Numbered from the stretch's first letter, positions 1 through 5,573 are shown. The stretch is DNA of 7,698 bases from Desulfuromonadales bacterium (GCA_014860175.1 JACZKF010000595.1:1-7698), one strand, 5' to 3'. The notes: a model not told the origin generated them from the letters alone. A program made the numbers and translations.

Positions 1-665
1 GCTGGGGAGTCGAGGCAGGCATGGAGAAAAATCTGCCGGGGGGTGGAAGCGAGCAGATCCTCTCCCCGCACCACCTGATTGACGCCGGCATCGGCATCAT
101 CGACCACCACCGCCAACTGGTAGGCGAACAGCCCGTCGGCCCGGCGCAGCACGAAATCGCCGACGGTGTCTGCCAAGTGGTGGCCGCTGGGGCCAAACAC
201 CCCGTCGGTGAAACAGACCATCGCCGCCGGCACCCGCAGGCGCTGCGCGCCGGGGGAGCGACCGGGTGGCAGACCGTGGCGGCAGGTTCCCGGATAGATC
301 GGCCCCTCTTCGCCGGCATGCGGGGCGCTGGCCAGCACTTCCCGGCGGGAACAGGCGCAGGGGAAGACCAACCCCTTTGCTTCCAGCTTCCCCAAAGCTT
401 CTTCGTAACGCCTGGTCCGTCGGCTTTGCCAGACGATTTCGCCGTCCCAGGTAAAACCGAGACTCTCGAGAGTGCGCAAGATCTCGTCGGCGGCGCCGGG
501 GACCACCCGTGGGGGGTCGAGATCTTCGATGCGCAGCAGCCACTTCCCCCCCGGCTGCCGGGCCAGGCAGTAGCTGCCGACGGCGGCGACCAGAGAACCA
601 AAATGGAGAGGTCCCGTGGGGCTGGGGGCGAAACGCCCGATCACTGGGGAGGAAGTCATCATCAT
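1..665 (-). CDS. gluQ: Glutamyl-Q tRNA(Asp) synthetase (GluQ-RS), 3' end cut by window edge
   Basis: Reading the minus strand from ATG at 665 gives 221 codons before the window ends. The family is usually about 290-310 residues, so the C-terminus is missing. The enzyme activates glutamate and attaches it to the queuosine base at wobble position 34 of tRNA(Asp); it is a GluRS catalytic core without the anticodon-binding domain. Visible signatures are RFAPSPTGPLHFGSL near the N-terminus (class I HIGH-type motif in the GluQ-RS form HFGS), LLRIEDLDPPR, a zinc-binding pattern CACSRREV followed by YPGTCR, and VVRGEDLLASTPRQIFL near the edge. Three ATG codons lie in tandem (665, 662, 659) with an in-frame TGA six codons upstream, so the start is one of these three. 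No strong Shine-Dalgarno is visible. It is divergent from the Rrf2 gene. A TTGACA-17-CATGAT promoter lies about 50 bp upstream. Confidence 0.93.
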   Translation of the reverse strand, partial: MMMTSSPVIGRFAPSPTGPLHFGSLVAAVGSYCLARQPGGKWLLRIEDLDPPRVVPGAADEILRTLESLGFTWDGEIVWQSRRTRRYEEALGKLEAKGLVFPCACSRREVLASAPHAGEEGPIYPGTCRHGLPPGRSPGAQRLRVPAAMVCFTDGVFGPSGHHLADTVGDFVLRRADGLFAYQLAVVVDDADAGVNQVVRGEDLLASTPRQIFLHACLDSP

Positions 666-717
666 CTGGTTGGTTTTCAGTCAGCCTGCCGAGGGAGGTC
701 CGGAATCGTGGGGTTTC

Positions 718-746
718 ATCATGCCTGCACCGAGTAAAACTGTCAA
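718..746 (-). promoter_or_regulatory. Candidate sigma70 promoter for gluQ
   Basis: On the minus strand, TTGACA (746-741) is followed after exactly 17 bp by CATGAT (723-718, 4 of 6 matches to TATAAT). Transcription would start near 711, leaving a leader of about 45 nt before the first ATG. This is a sequence match only. Confidence 0.55.
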
Positions 747-782
747 CTAGGCGACAGCGCAGGCCATTTGATCCTTTTTCCG

Positions 783-811
783 TTGACAAATCGGCGCACC
801 CCGGGTATCCA
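783..811 (+). promoter_or_regulatory. Candidate sigma70 promoter for the Rrf2 regulator
   Basis: A perfect -35 TTGACA (783-788) is followed after 17 bp by TATCCA (806-811), a weak -10. An alternative -10, CATAAC at 810-815, has a 21-bp spacer. The weak -10 overlaps or abuts the ACCT-GTT-AGGT dyad at 814-824, as expected for a repressible or activator-dependent promoter. Confidence 0.5.
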
Positions 812-813
812 TA

Positions 814-824
814 ACCTGTTAGGT
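814..824. promoter_or_regulatory. Candidate autoregulatory operator (ACCT-N3-AGGT dyad)
   Basis: ACCTGTTAGGT is a perfect 4-bp inverted repeat with a 3-bp centre, lying between the -10 region and the ribosome binding site (GGAGG, 833-837) of the Rrf2 gene. Rrf2 regulators commonly autoregulate from dyads in this position. The short arms mean it could arise by chance. Confidence 0.35.
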
Positions 825-841
825 CACCTTTTGGAGGTCCG

Positions 842-1291
842 ATGGTCATCACCCGTGCCACCGAATACGCTATCCGTGCCGTTCTTTTCCTGGCCAAACA
901 GCCGCGGGGAGAAATCGTCTTCAAAAAAGATATCTGTCAGACCCAGGATATCACCCCTGCCTTTCTCACCAAGATTCTGCAACCTCTGATCAAAGCCGGC
1001 ATCGTCGGTTCGCAAAGAGGGGTCGGGGGTGGCTTCTTCCTGCTCAAGGACCCGGGAGACGTCACTCTCCTCGACGTGGTCCGAGCTCAGGAAGGCCCTC
1101 TGTTGCTCAACAACTGCCTCGAGCAGCCCGGAATCTGCAACAAAGAGCTGTTCTGCCCGGTGCACGGCGCCTGGAAGGAAGTTCGCGGGCAACTGCTGGG
1201 CACTCTCGGCGACTACAGTTTCGCCCGATTGGTCCAGGAGGAGGAGAGCAAGTTGCACCTGCTGCAGGTGAACCGCGCGGCCGCCAGCTAG
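842..1291 (+). CDS. Rrf2-family transcriptional regulator with IscR-like Fe-S ligand pattern
   Basis: 149-residue DNA-binding regulator of normal Rrf2 length. The N-terminus MVITRATEYAIRAVLFLA is the typical first helix. Residues about 25-55 form the helix-turn-helix (ITPAFLTKILQPLIKAGIV) and about 59-68 the wing (RGVGGGFFLL). The C-terminal half carries Cys92, Cys99 and Cys105 plus His108. This is C-x6-C-x5-C-x2-H, close to the C-x5-C-x5-C-x2-H arrangement of E. coli IscR that binds a [2Fe-2S] cluster, including the IscR-like aromatic after the His (HGAW versus HALW). A good ribosome binding site, GGAGG at 833-837, fixes the ATG start. The gene is monocistronic, with its own promoter and terminator, and lies directly upstream of cysK. 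Family assignment is firm. Cluster binding is inferred from the cysteines. Control of cysK or of the met genes is inferred from position only; CymR of Bacillus is an Rrf2 cysteine regulator but lacks these ligands. No symbol is assigned because iscR and cymR roles cannot be separated here. Confidence 0.92.
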   Translation: MVITRATEYAIRAVLFLAKQPRGEIVFKKDICQTQDITPAFLTKILQPLIKAGIVGSQRGVGGGFFLLKDPGDVTLLDVVRAQEGPLLLNNCLEQPGICNKELFCPVHGAWKEVRGQLLGTLGDYSFARLVQEEESKLHLLQVNRAAAS

Positions 1292-1319
1292 GAAGCGCCA
1301 GAAATTTGAATGCTGACCA

Positions 1320-1344
1320 GACCGCCCCCCGGCGGTCTTTTTTT
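1320..1344 (+). terminator. Rho-independent terminator of the Rrf2 gene
   Basis: Perfect 7-bp GC-rich stem GACCGCC (1320-1326) / GGCGGTC (1331-1337) with a CCCC loop and a run of seven T (1338-1344). It lies 28 bp after the stop codon and separates the regulator from cysK. Confidence 0.92.
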
Positions 1345-1352
1345 GCCTGGAA

Positions 1353-1409
1353 TGTTTATACAGTATTTTACCGGTAAACAATAAGGATAAATTACCAAGC
1401 AATCTGGTA
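1353..1409. promoter_or_regulatory. AT-rich region with candidate operators upstream of cysK
   Basis: Three dyads lie just upstream of the cysK promoter. TTTACCGGTAAA (1367-1378) is a perfect 12-bp palindrome. TGTTTA (1353-1358) and TAAACA (1375-1380) form an overlapping outer inverted repeat. TACCA (1393-1397) and TGGTA (1405-1409) are an inverted repeat with a 7-bp spacer. The segment is clearly more AT-rich than the surrounding genes. These are candidate binding sites for the adjacent Rrf2 regulator or another factor; none is identical to the 814-824 dyad. Confidence 0.4.
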
Positions 1410-1420
1410 GAATTTAGTTC

Positions 1421-1449
1421 TTGACAGATTTGCGCGAGCCTATTAATGT
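1421..1449 (+). promoter_or_regulatory. Candidate promoter for cysK
   Basis: A perfect -35 TTGACA sits at 1421-1426. At the optimal 17-bp spacing the -10 would be TAATGT (1444-1449), which keeps the conserved first, second and last positions. ATTAAT at 1442-1447 is a better match but has a 15-bp spacer. A weak -10 behind a perfect -35 is compatible with activation. The leader of about 50 nt contains no riboswitch that I can recognise. Confidence 0.5.
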
Positions 1450-1506
1450 GTACCCGCTACCTGGAATGATAAACCCGAGTTGCCCTCTAGAGAAAGGATG
1501 GCCGAA

Positions 1507-2460
1507 ATGTCCCGGTCCTACACCGACAACTCCCTCTCCATCGGCCGCACCCCGCTGGTGCGCCTCAACCGCCTCGTCCCCCAAGGCGCCACGGTGCTGG
1601 CCAAGGTCGAGGGGCGCAACCCTGCCTACTCGGTGAAGTGCCGGATCGGGGCCTCGATGATCTGGGATGCCGAGCGCCGCGGCCTGCTCAAGGCGGGCAC
1701 TGAAATCGTCGAGCCGACCAGCGGCAACACCGGCATTGCCCTCGCCTTTGTGGCGGCCGCCCGCGGCATCCCCTTGACGTTGACGATGCCGGAGACGATG
1801 AGTCTGGAGCGGCGCAAGGTGCTCAAGGCGTTCGGCGCCAACCTGATCCTGACCCCAGGCTCCCGGGGGATGAGCGGGGCGATTGCCGAAGCCGAGGCAC
1901 TGGTGGCGGCCGAACCCGACCGGTTTTTATTGCTGCACCAGTTCAAGAACCCGGCCAATCCAGCCATTCACGAGCAGACCACCGGCCCGGAGATCTGGGA
2001 AGATACCGAAGGTCAGATCGATGTGCTGATCTCCGGCGTCGGCACCGGCGGCACCATCACCGGCGTCAGCCGCTACCTGAAACAGACCCGCGGCAAAACC
2101 ATCGTGTCGGTGGCCGTCGAGCCGACCGACAGCCCGGTCATCAGCCAGCAACTTGCCGGCGAAGAGCTCAAGCCCGGGCCGCACAAAATCCAGGGGATCG
2201 GCGCCGGTTTCATTCCCGACACTCTCGATCTGTCGATGGTCGATCTGGTCGAACAGGTCAACAACGACGAAGCGCTGGAATTCGCCCGCCGACTGGCCAA
2301 GGAGGAAGGGATCCTCTCCGGCATCTCCAGCGGCGCCGCTGTCGCCGTCGCGGCTCGCCTGGCCGCACGTCCCGAGTTTGCGGGGAAAACCCTGGTGGTC
2401 ATTCTCCCCGACTCCGGCGAGCGCTATCTCTCCAGCGTCTTGTTCGAAGGGATTGTCTGA
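1507..2460 (+). CDS. cysK: Cysteine synthase (O-acetylserine sulfhydrylase)
   Basis: 317-residue cytosolic PLP enzyme that makes cysteine from O-acetylserine and sulfide. It has the usual CysK length (about 310-325). The PLP Schiff-base lysine is Lys44 in NPAYSVKCRIG. The substrate-binding loop TSGNTG is at residues 71-76. GVGTGGTITGVSRYLK binds the PLP phosphate, ISSGAAVAVAA lies near residues 275-285, and LPDSGERYLSS is close to the C-terminus. SVKCRIGASMIWDAERRG and TLTMPETMSLERRKVLKA are close to the CysK type rather than CysM or cystathionine beta-synthase. Longer starts exist (TTG at 1480, ATG at 1498). AAAGG at 1493-1497 abuts 1498 but is 9 nt from the ATG at 1507, so 1507 is preferred. 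The gene stands alone between its own promoter and the SAM-controlled met operon, and supplies the cysteine used by the next gene. Confidence 0.95.
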   Translation: MSRSYTDNSLSIGRTPLVRLNRLVPQGATVLAKVEGRNPAYSVKCRIGASMIWDAERRGLLKAGTEIVEPTSGNTGIALAFVAAARGIPLTLTMPETMSLERRKVLKAFGANLILTPGSRGMSGAIAEAEALVAAEPDRFLLLHQFKNPANPAIHEQTTGPEIWEDTEGQIDVLISGVGTGGTITGVSRYLKQTRGKTIVSVAVEPTDSPVISQQLAGEELKPGPHKIQGIGAGFIPDTLDLSMVDLVEQVNNDEALEFARRLAKEEGILSGISSGAAVAVAARLAARPEFAGKTLVVILPDSGERYLSSVLFEGIV

Positions 2461-2483
2461 CGCGGCCCGCGACAAGAAGGCCA

Positions 2484-2501
2484 GGTGCGCTTTCACGCAC
2501 C
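2484..2501 (+). terminator. Weak hairpin after cysK, possible terminator
   Basis: GGTGCG (2484-2489) and CGCACC (2496-2501) form a 6-bp stem with a 6-nt loop, 23 bp after the cysK stop. No T tract follows. A second inverted repeat, GGCGCAA (2504-2510) / TTGCGCC (2538-2544), precedes a T-rich TTTCTTT a few bases on. Either may mark the transcript end, but neither is a classical intrinsic terminator. Confidence 0.3.
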
Positions 2502-2566
2502 GGGGCGCAAATTTCATACCCGCGATTAAAAACAACATTGCGCCGAGGCTTTCTTTACAAATAAAA

Positions 2567-2595
2567 TTGACAAATGGAGTTTTGTTCCTTATCTT
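2567..2595 (+). promoter_or_regulatory. Promoter of the metI-metC leader
   Basis: TTGACA (2567-2572), a 17-bp spacer, then TATCTT (2590-2595, 4 of 6). Predicted transcription start is near 2602, about 35 nt upstream of the SAM-I aptamer. The short leader before the aptamer contains a 6-bp hairpin, TCGGCC (2608-2613) / GGCCGA (2621-2626). Confidence 0.75.
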
Positions 2596-2636
2596 CACTG
2601 TCAACATTCGGCCACACCAAGGCCGACCAAGCAATG

Positions 2637-2780
2637 TCTTTATCGAGAGTGGCGGAGGGACTGGCCCTGCGAAGCCACAGCAACCGGTCGACCGTCCCCC
2701 CTTGCGGGTGGGCCGGTCAGACGTCAGGTGCTAATTCCAGCCTGCCGAACCCTTCGGGGCGAAGGCAGGAAAAGATGAGG
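2637..2780 (+). promoter_or_regulatory. SAM-I (S-box) riboswitch aptamer, copy 1
   Basis: A complete SAM-I aptamer that binds S-adenosylmethionine in the nascent mRNA. P1 is formed by TCTTTATC (2637-2644) with GATGAGG (2774-2780). P2 is GTGGC (2649-2653) with GCCAC (2674-2678), enclosing the conserved GGAGGGA and GGCCCTGCGAAG segments, then CAGCAACC. The hallmark J3/4-P4 sequence GGTGCTAATTCC is at 2727-2738. P4 is CCTGCC/GGCAGG (2741-2746 with 2764-2769). The 3' strand of P1 can alternatively pair with the terminator (antiterminator 2774-2791 with 2823-2839), so SAM binding should favour termination before the metI-like gene. Confidence 0.96.
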
Positions 2781-2824
2781 GCGGCGCTTCGTGGCGAACG
2801 CCTGCTCTGCGACGGCACCCCTCG

Positions 2825-2860
2825 AAGCCCCTTCCCATCTTGATGGAGAAGGGGCTTTTT
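2825..2860 (+). terminator. SAM-controlled intrinsic terminator in front of metI
   Basis: AAGCCCCTTC (2825-2834) pairs with GAAGGGGCTT (2848-2857), extended by CCATC/GATGG (2835-2839 with 2842-2846) and one bulged A, with T residues at 2856-2860. The competing antiterminator uses the left arm: 2823-2828 pairs with 2786-2791, and CATC at 2836-2839 pairs with GATG at 2774-2777 of P1. This is the expression platform of the first riboswitch. Confidence 0.93.
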
Positions 2861-2896
2861 GCTTTCGATCGGGACCGGAAATCAAGGGGGATGCCG

Positions 2897-4045
2897 ATGA
2901 AATCCAACGAACAGACTCTAACCACGCGGCTGGTCCAGCTCGGTGTCGGCCGCGATGAGCGCACCGGGGCGATCAGTTTCCCGATCTACCCGAGCGCCAC
3001 GTACCGCCACCCGGGGGTGGGTGAAAGCACCGGCTTCGACTACACCCGCTCGGGCAACCCGACCCGGCAGCTGCTGGAGGAGGCCCTCGCCACCTTGGAG
3101 GGGGGAGCCCGCGGCCTCGCCTTCTCCTCCGGCATGGCAGCGCTGACCACCTTGTTTTTGCATTTCGCCGCCGGCGACCACCTGGTCGTTTCCGAAGACC
3201 TGTACGGCGGCACCTACCGGGTGCTGGATCAGGTCTTCGGCAAACTGGGGTTGACCGCCACGTATGTCGACACCACCGATGCGGCCGCCGTCGCCGGTGC
3301 CGTTACCGGCAAGACCAAGGCGCTGCTGGTGGAAACGCCCGGCAATCCGCTGCTGGGGGTCGCCGACCTGGAGCTCCTCAGCCGGCTCTGCCGGGAAAAA
3401 GAGCTGCTCCTGGTGGTCGACAATACCTTTCTCACCCCGGTGCTCCAGCGGCCGCTGGAACTGGGGGCCGACGTCGTGGTACATTCGGCCACCAAGTACC
3501 TGGGCGGTCACAGCGACCTGTGCGCCGGCGCCTTGGTGACCCGCACGGCTGAACTCGGCGAGCGCTTCTACTTCCTGCAAAACTCCACCGGCGCCATTCT
3601 CCCTCCTCAGGACAGCTGGCTGCTGGTACGGAGCCTGAAAACCCTGGCCTTGCGCATGGAACGTCACAGCAGCAACGCGCTGCAGGTGGCGCAGTGGCTG
3701 CAGCGGCAGCCCCAGGTGAGCGCCGTCTACTACCCGGGGCTCCCCGAGCATCCCGGCCACGAGTTGTCCCAGCGCCAGGCCCGAGGGTTTGGCGGCATGC
3801 TCTCCTTCCGGGTCGCCACCCCCGAGCTGGCCCGCCGGGTACTGAAAAAGCTCCAGCTGATCTCCTTTGCCGAGAGCCTGGGGGGGGTCGAGTCGCTGAT
3901 GACCCTGCCGGCAGTGCAGACCCACGGCGACATTCCGGCCGAGGAACGCGCCCGCCTCGGCATCTGCGAGAGCCTGCTGCGGCTGTCGGTGGGGATCGAG
4001 AGTGTCGAAGACATCATCGCTGACCTGGAACAGGCATTGGCATAG
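2897..4045 (+). CDS. metI: Cystathionine gamma-synthase / O-acetylhomoserine thiolyase, MetI type
   Basis: 382-residue gamma-family PLP enzyme (Cys/Met metabolism family, usually 375-400 residues). Expected role: replaces the acyl group of O-acylhomoserine with cysteine to give cystathionine, possibly also with sulfide to give homocysteine. Visible residues are Tyr49 and Arg51 in FDYTRSGNPTRQ (PLP phosphate contact from the neighbouring subunit), Tyr103 in EDLYGGTYR (stacks on PLP), Asp175 in VVDNTFLTP, the Schiff-base Lys200 in HSATKYLGGHSD, and the substrate carboxylate arginine in LLRLSVGIES. RHPGVGESTGFDYTR and SLGGVESLMTLPAVQTHGDIP resemble Bacillus MetI rather than beta-lyases. The start ATG at 2897 lies 6 nt after AAGGGGG (2884-2890). 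Longer in-frame starts at 2840 and 2843 fall inside the terminator hairpin and are rejected; ATG 2891 is too close to the ribosome site. It is first in a two-gene SAM-controlled operon. Reaction preference (cysteine or sulfide) cannot be read from sequence alone. Confidence 0.85.
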   Translation: MKSNEQTLTTRLVQLGVGRDERTGAISFPIYPSATYRHPGVGESTGFDYTRSGNPTRQLLEEALATLEGGARGLAFSSGMAALTTLFLHFAAGDHLVVSEDLYGGTYRVLDQVFGKLGLTATYVDTTDAAAVAGAVTGKTKALLVETPGNPLLGVADLELLSRLCREKELLLVVDNTFLTPVLQRPLELGADVVVHSATKYLGGHSDLCAGALVTRTAELGERFYFLQNSTGAILPPQDSWLLVRSLKTLALRMERHSSNALQVAQWLQRQPQVSAVYYPGLPEHPGHELSQRQARGFGGMLSFRVATPELARRVLKKLQLISFAESLGGVESLMTLPAVQTHGDIPAEERARLGICESLLRLSVGIESVEDIIADLEQALA

Positions 4046-4048
4046 ACC

Positions 4049-4093
4049 ATCAATAAGTCCAATTAGACCTATGGGACTTATTGGACCAATAAA
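4049..4093. repeat. Degenerate 9-bp tandem repeat between metI and metC
   Basis: Five consecutive 9-bp units fill the gap: ATCAATAAG, TCCAATTAG, ACCTATGGG, ACTTATTGG, ACCAATAAA. The consensus is about ACCAATWRG, and the central AT is invariant in all five. The segment is AT-rich in a GC-rich locus. It also contains a 10-bp inverted repeat, CAATAAGTCC (4051-4060) / GGACTTATTG (4074-4083). An overlapping 15-bp dyad TTATTGG-A-CCAATAA (4078-4092) abuts the metC ribosome binding site. Confidence 0.75.
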
Positions 4094-4103
4094 AGGGTTT
4101 TCC

Positions 4104-5255
4104 ATGACCGAAAAAAATCTTCGCCCAGCGACCCTCCTCGTCCATCAGGGGAAGGACCGCGACCCGTACACCGGTGCCGCCGCGATTCCGATCTATACCG
4201 CCTCCACCTATCATCACCCGGAAGGGAAGGCGGGGGAATACGACTATTGCCGCAGCGGCAATCCGAGCCGCGAGCAGGTGGAAGAGGCGATCGCCCTGCT
4301 CGAAGGGGGGACTCGCGGCTTTGCCTACCCAACCGGCATGGCGGCGGTCGGCAGCGCCCTGGCGCTGCTCCGAAGCGGCGACCACCTGGTCGCCCCCGAA
4401 GACCTCTATGGCGGCTCCTGGCGCTATCTGAGCACGGTGCTGCCGCAGCAGGGGATCGAGGTCAGCTTCGTCGACACCACCGAGCCATCGGCGATCGAAA
4501 GGGCGATCCGCCCCGCGACCCGGGGGATTTTTCTCGAGACCCCCTCCAACCCGCTGTTCAAGATCACCGATCTGCGGGCGGTGGCAGAGATCGCCCGTCG
4601 CCGGGAGATCCTCACTTTTCTCGACAACACCTTCATGACCCCGCTGCTGCAGCGGCCGCTGGCCTTGGGGATCGATGTCGTCATTCACAGCGCTACCAAG
4701 TTTCTCGGCGGCCACTCGGACCTGATGGCCGGCCTGGTGACCGTCGCCGATCCGGAACTGGGCAAGCGTTTGAAGCATTTCCAGAACGCCTTCGGTGCCG
4801 TCCTCTCCCCCTTCGACTCCTTTTTATTGTCGCGCGGCATCAAGACCCTCAAAGTGCGCCTGGAGGCGTCGCAGAAAAACGCCTCGATCCTGGCCGAGCG
4901 CCTGCGTGAGCATCCGGCCGTGGCCCGGCTCTACTACCCCGGCTTCCCCGACTTTCCGGGGCACGAGCGGCACTTCTCCCAGGCGTCCGGCGCCGGCGCC
5001 GTCCTCTCTTTCGAGTTGCAGGAGCCGGCGGCGGTGGAGCGGCTGCTGCGCCGGGCTCGGCTGCCGATCATCGCCCCCAGCCTGGGCGGGGTGGAAACCA
5101 TCCTTACCCACTGCTGGAGCATGTCCCACGCCGCCATTCCGGCGGCCGTCAAGGAGCAGCTCCGCATTCGTAAAACCCTGGTGCGGCTGTCGGCGGGGAT
5201 CGAGGATGTGGAGGATCTGTGGGACGACCTGGCGGCGGCGCTGGAATCCAATTGA
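4104..5255 (+). CDS. metC: Cystathionine beta-lyase-like gamma-family PLP enzyme (MetC type)
   Basis: 383-residue paralogue of the preceding enzyme. Expected role: splits cystathionine into homocysteine, pyruvate and ammonia. Visible residues are Tyr48 and Arg50 in YDYCRSGNPSRE, Tyr102 in EDLYGGSWR, Asp174 in FLDNTFMTP, Schiff-base Lys199 in HSATKFLGGHSD, and the carboxylate-binding arginine in LVRLSAGIED. SLGGVETILTHCWSMSHAAIP is closer to the MetC beta-lyase pattern than to MetI. The metI-metC pairing behind one SAM riboswitch mirrors Bacillus subtilis. The start ATG at 4104 lies 6 nt after AAGGG (4093-4097). An in-frame extension back to 4002 would overlap metI and run through the 9-bp repeats, so it is rejected. 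The stop codon (5253-5255) lies inside the -35 element of the next promoter. Alternatives are a second gamma-synthase or a homocysteine-forming sulfhydrylase; family certain, reaction less so. Confidence 0.75.
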   Translation: MTEKNLRPATLLVHQGKDRDPYTGAAAIPIYTASTYHHPEGKAGEYDYCRSGNPSREQVEEAIALLEGGTRGFAYPTGMAAVGSALALLRSGDHLVAPEDLYGGSWRYLSTVLPQQGIEVSFVDTTEPSAIERAIRPATRGIFLETPSNPLFKITDLRAVAEIARRREILTFLDNTFMTPLLQRPLALGIDVVIHSATKFLGGHSDLMAGLVTVADPELGKRLKHFQNAFGAVLSPFDSFLLSRGIKTLKVRLEASQKNASILAERLREHPAVARLYYPGFPDFPGHERHFSQASGAGAVLSFELQEPAAVERLLRRARLPIIAPSLGGVETILTHCWSMSHAAIPAAVKEQLRIRKTLVRLSAGIEDVEDLWDDLAAALESN

Positions 5256-5280
5256 CAAGGGTGCGCTTTTCCCTTAGATT
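5252..5280 (+). promoter_or_regulatory. Promoter of the metX leader, overlapping the metC stop codon
   Basis: TTGACA (5252-5257), a 17-bp spacer, then TAGATT (5275-5280, 4 of 6). The metC stop TGA is bases 5253-5255 of the -35 box. Transcription would start near 5287, about 17 nt before the aptamer. There is no terminator between metC and this promoter, so read-through from metI-metC would also pass through the second riboswitch. Confidence 0.75.
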
Positions 5281-5303
5281 TCGTCCTTACAATTAGAGCA
5301 TCG

Positions 5304-5439
5304 TCTTTATCGAGAGTGGTGGAGGGATAAGGCCCTGCGAAGCCACAGCAACCGGTCCGCCGCAGCCGCAACGCAGGTGGACGCCAGGTGCTAATTCCTT
5401 CTCCGCCCGCGGCACAGTGACGGCAGAGACAAGATGAGG
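5304..5439 (+). promoter_or_regulatory. SAM-I (S-box) riboswitch aptamer, copy 2
   Basis: Second complete SAM-I aptamer. P1 is TCTTTATC (5304-5311) with GATGAGG (5433-5439), followed by GAGAGTGGTGGAGGGA, GGCCCTGCGAAGCC, CAGCAACC, and the hallmark GGTGCTAATTCC at 5387-5398. The first 55 or so bases are almost the same as copy 1, with a handful of changes. The P3 and P4 arms differ much more, as expected where only pairing is conserved. An antiterminator can form between 5433-5447 and 5475-5488, with the same bulged A as in copy 1. Confidence 0.96.
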
Positions 5440-5475
5440 ACGGAGCCGGCAGATACTGCACGTCCGTATCCGAAG

Positions 5476-5510
5476 GCCCCTTCCCATCACCGTGGGAAGG
5501 GGCTTTTTTT
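5476..5510 (+). terminator. SAM-controlled intrinsic terminator in front of metX
   Basis: Perfect 11-bp stem GCCCCTTCCCA (5476-5486) / TGGGAAGGGGC (5493-5503), 6-nt loop, seven T (5504-5510). The left arm plus CATC (5485-5488) also pairs with the P1 3' strand in the antiterminator. The stem is nearly the same as that of the first riboswitch. Confidence 0.95.
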
Positions 5511-5536
5511 ATCCATAGGGCGGGGGTCATTCCGCT

Positions 5537-5559
5537 CAGGGGGCGCCAACCGCCCCCTG
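5537..5559 (+). other. GC-rich hairpin just upstream of the metX ribosome binding site
   Basis: CAGGGGGCG (5537-5545) and CGCCCCCTG (5551-5559) form a perfect 9-bp stem with loop CCAAC. It lies downstream of the riboswitch terminator and one nucleotide before the AAAGGGTGGAG ribosome-binding segment (5561-5571). There is no T tract, so it is not a terminator. It would form in every full-length metX mRNA and may protect the 5' end or influence initiation. Confidence 0.7.
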
Positions 5560-5573
5560 CAAAGGGTGGAGAT

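Noticed and set aside
21..737. Long plus-strand frame of 238 codons over the left end, and a 275-codon minus-strand frame at 97-924
   Set aside because: Both are in the wrong frame relative to gluQ, whose minus-strand frame carries the GluQ-RS motifs. The high-GC third positions create open shadows.
824..1402. 192-codon minus-strand frame opposite the Rrf2 gene
   Set aside because: It runs through the terminator and promoter regions and is antisense to a clear Rrf2 protein; no recognisable family.
2574..2843. Plus-strand frame through the first leader (89 codons), a possible leader peptide
   Set aside because: It covers the promoter -10, the SAM-I aptamer and part of the terminator. The sequence is fully explained by RNA structure.
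2840..2896. Upstream start of the metI-like gene at 2840 or 2843
   Set aside because: These codons lie in the loop and right arm of the riboswitch terminator, there is no ribosome site before them, and AAGGGGG precedes the ATG at 2897 at proper spacing.
4002..4103. Upstream start extending metC by 34 residues
   Set aside because: It would overlap the metI coding end and translate the 9-bp repeats. The ATG at 4104 has a good ribosome binding site and gives the family length.
2918..4105. 395-codon minus-strand frame opposite metI
   Set aside because: Antisense shadow of a conserved PLP enzyme; its composition is low-complexity Gly/Gln/Pro-rich and no family is recognisable.
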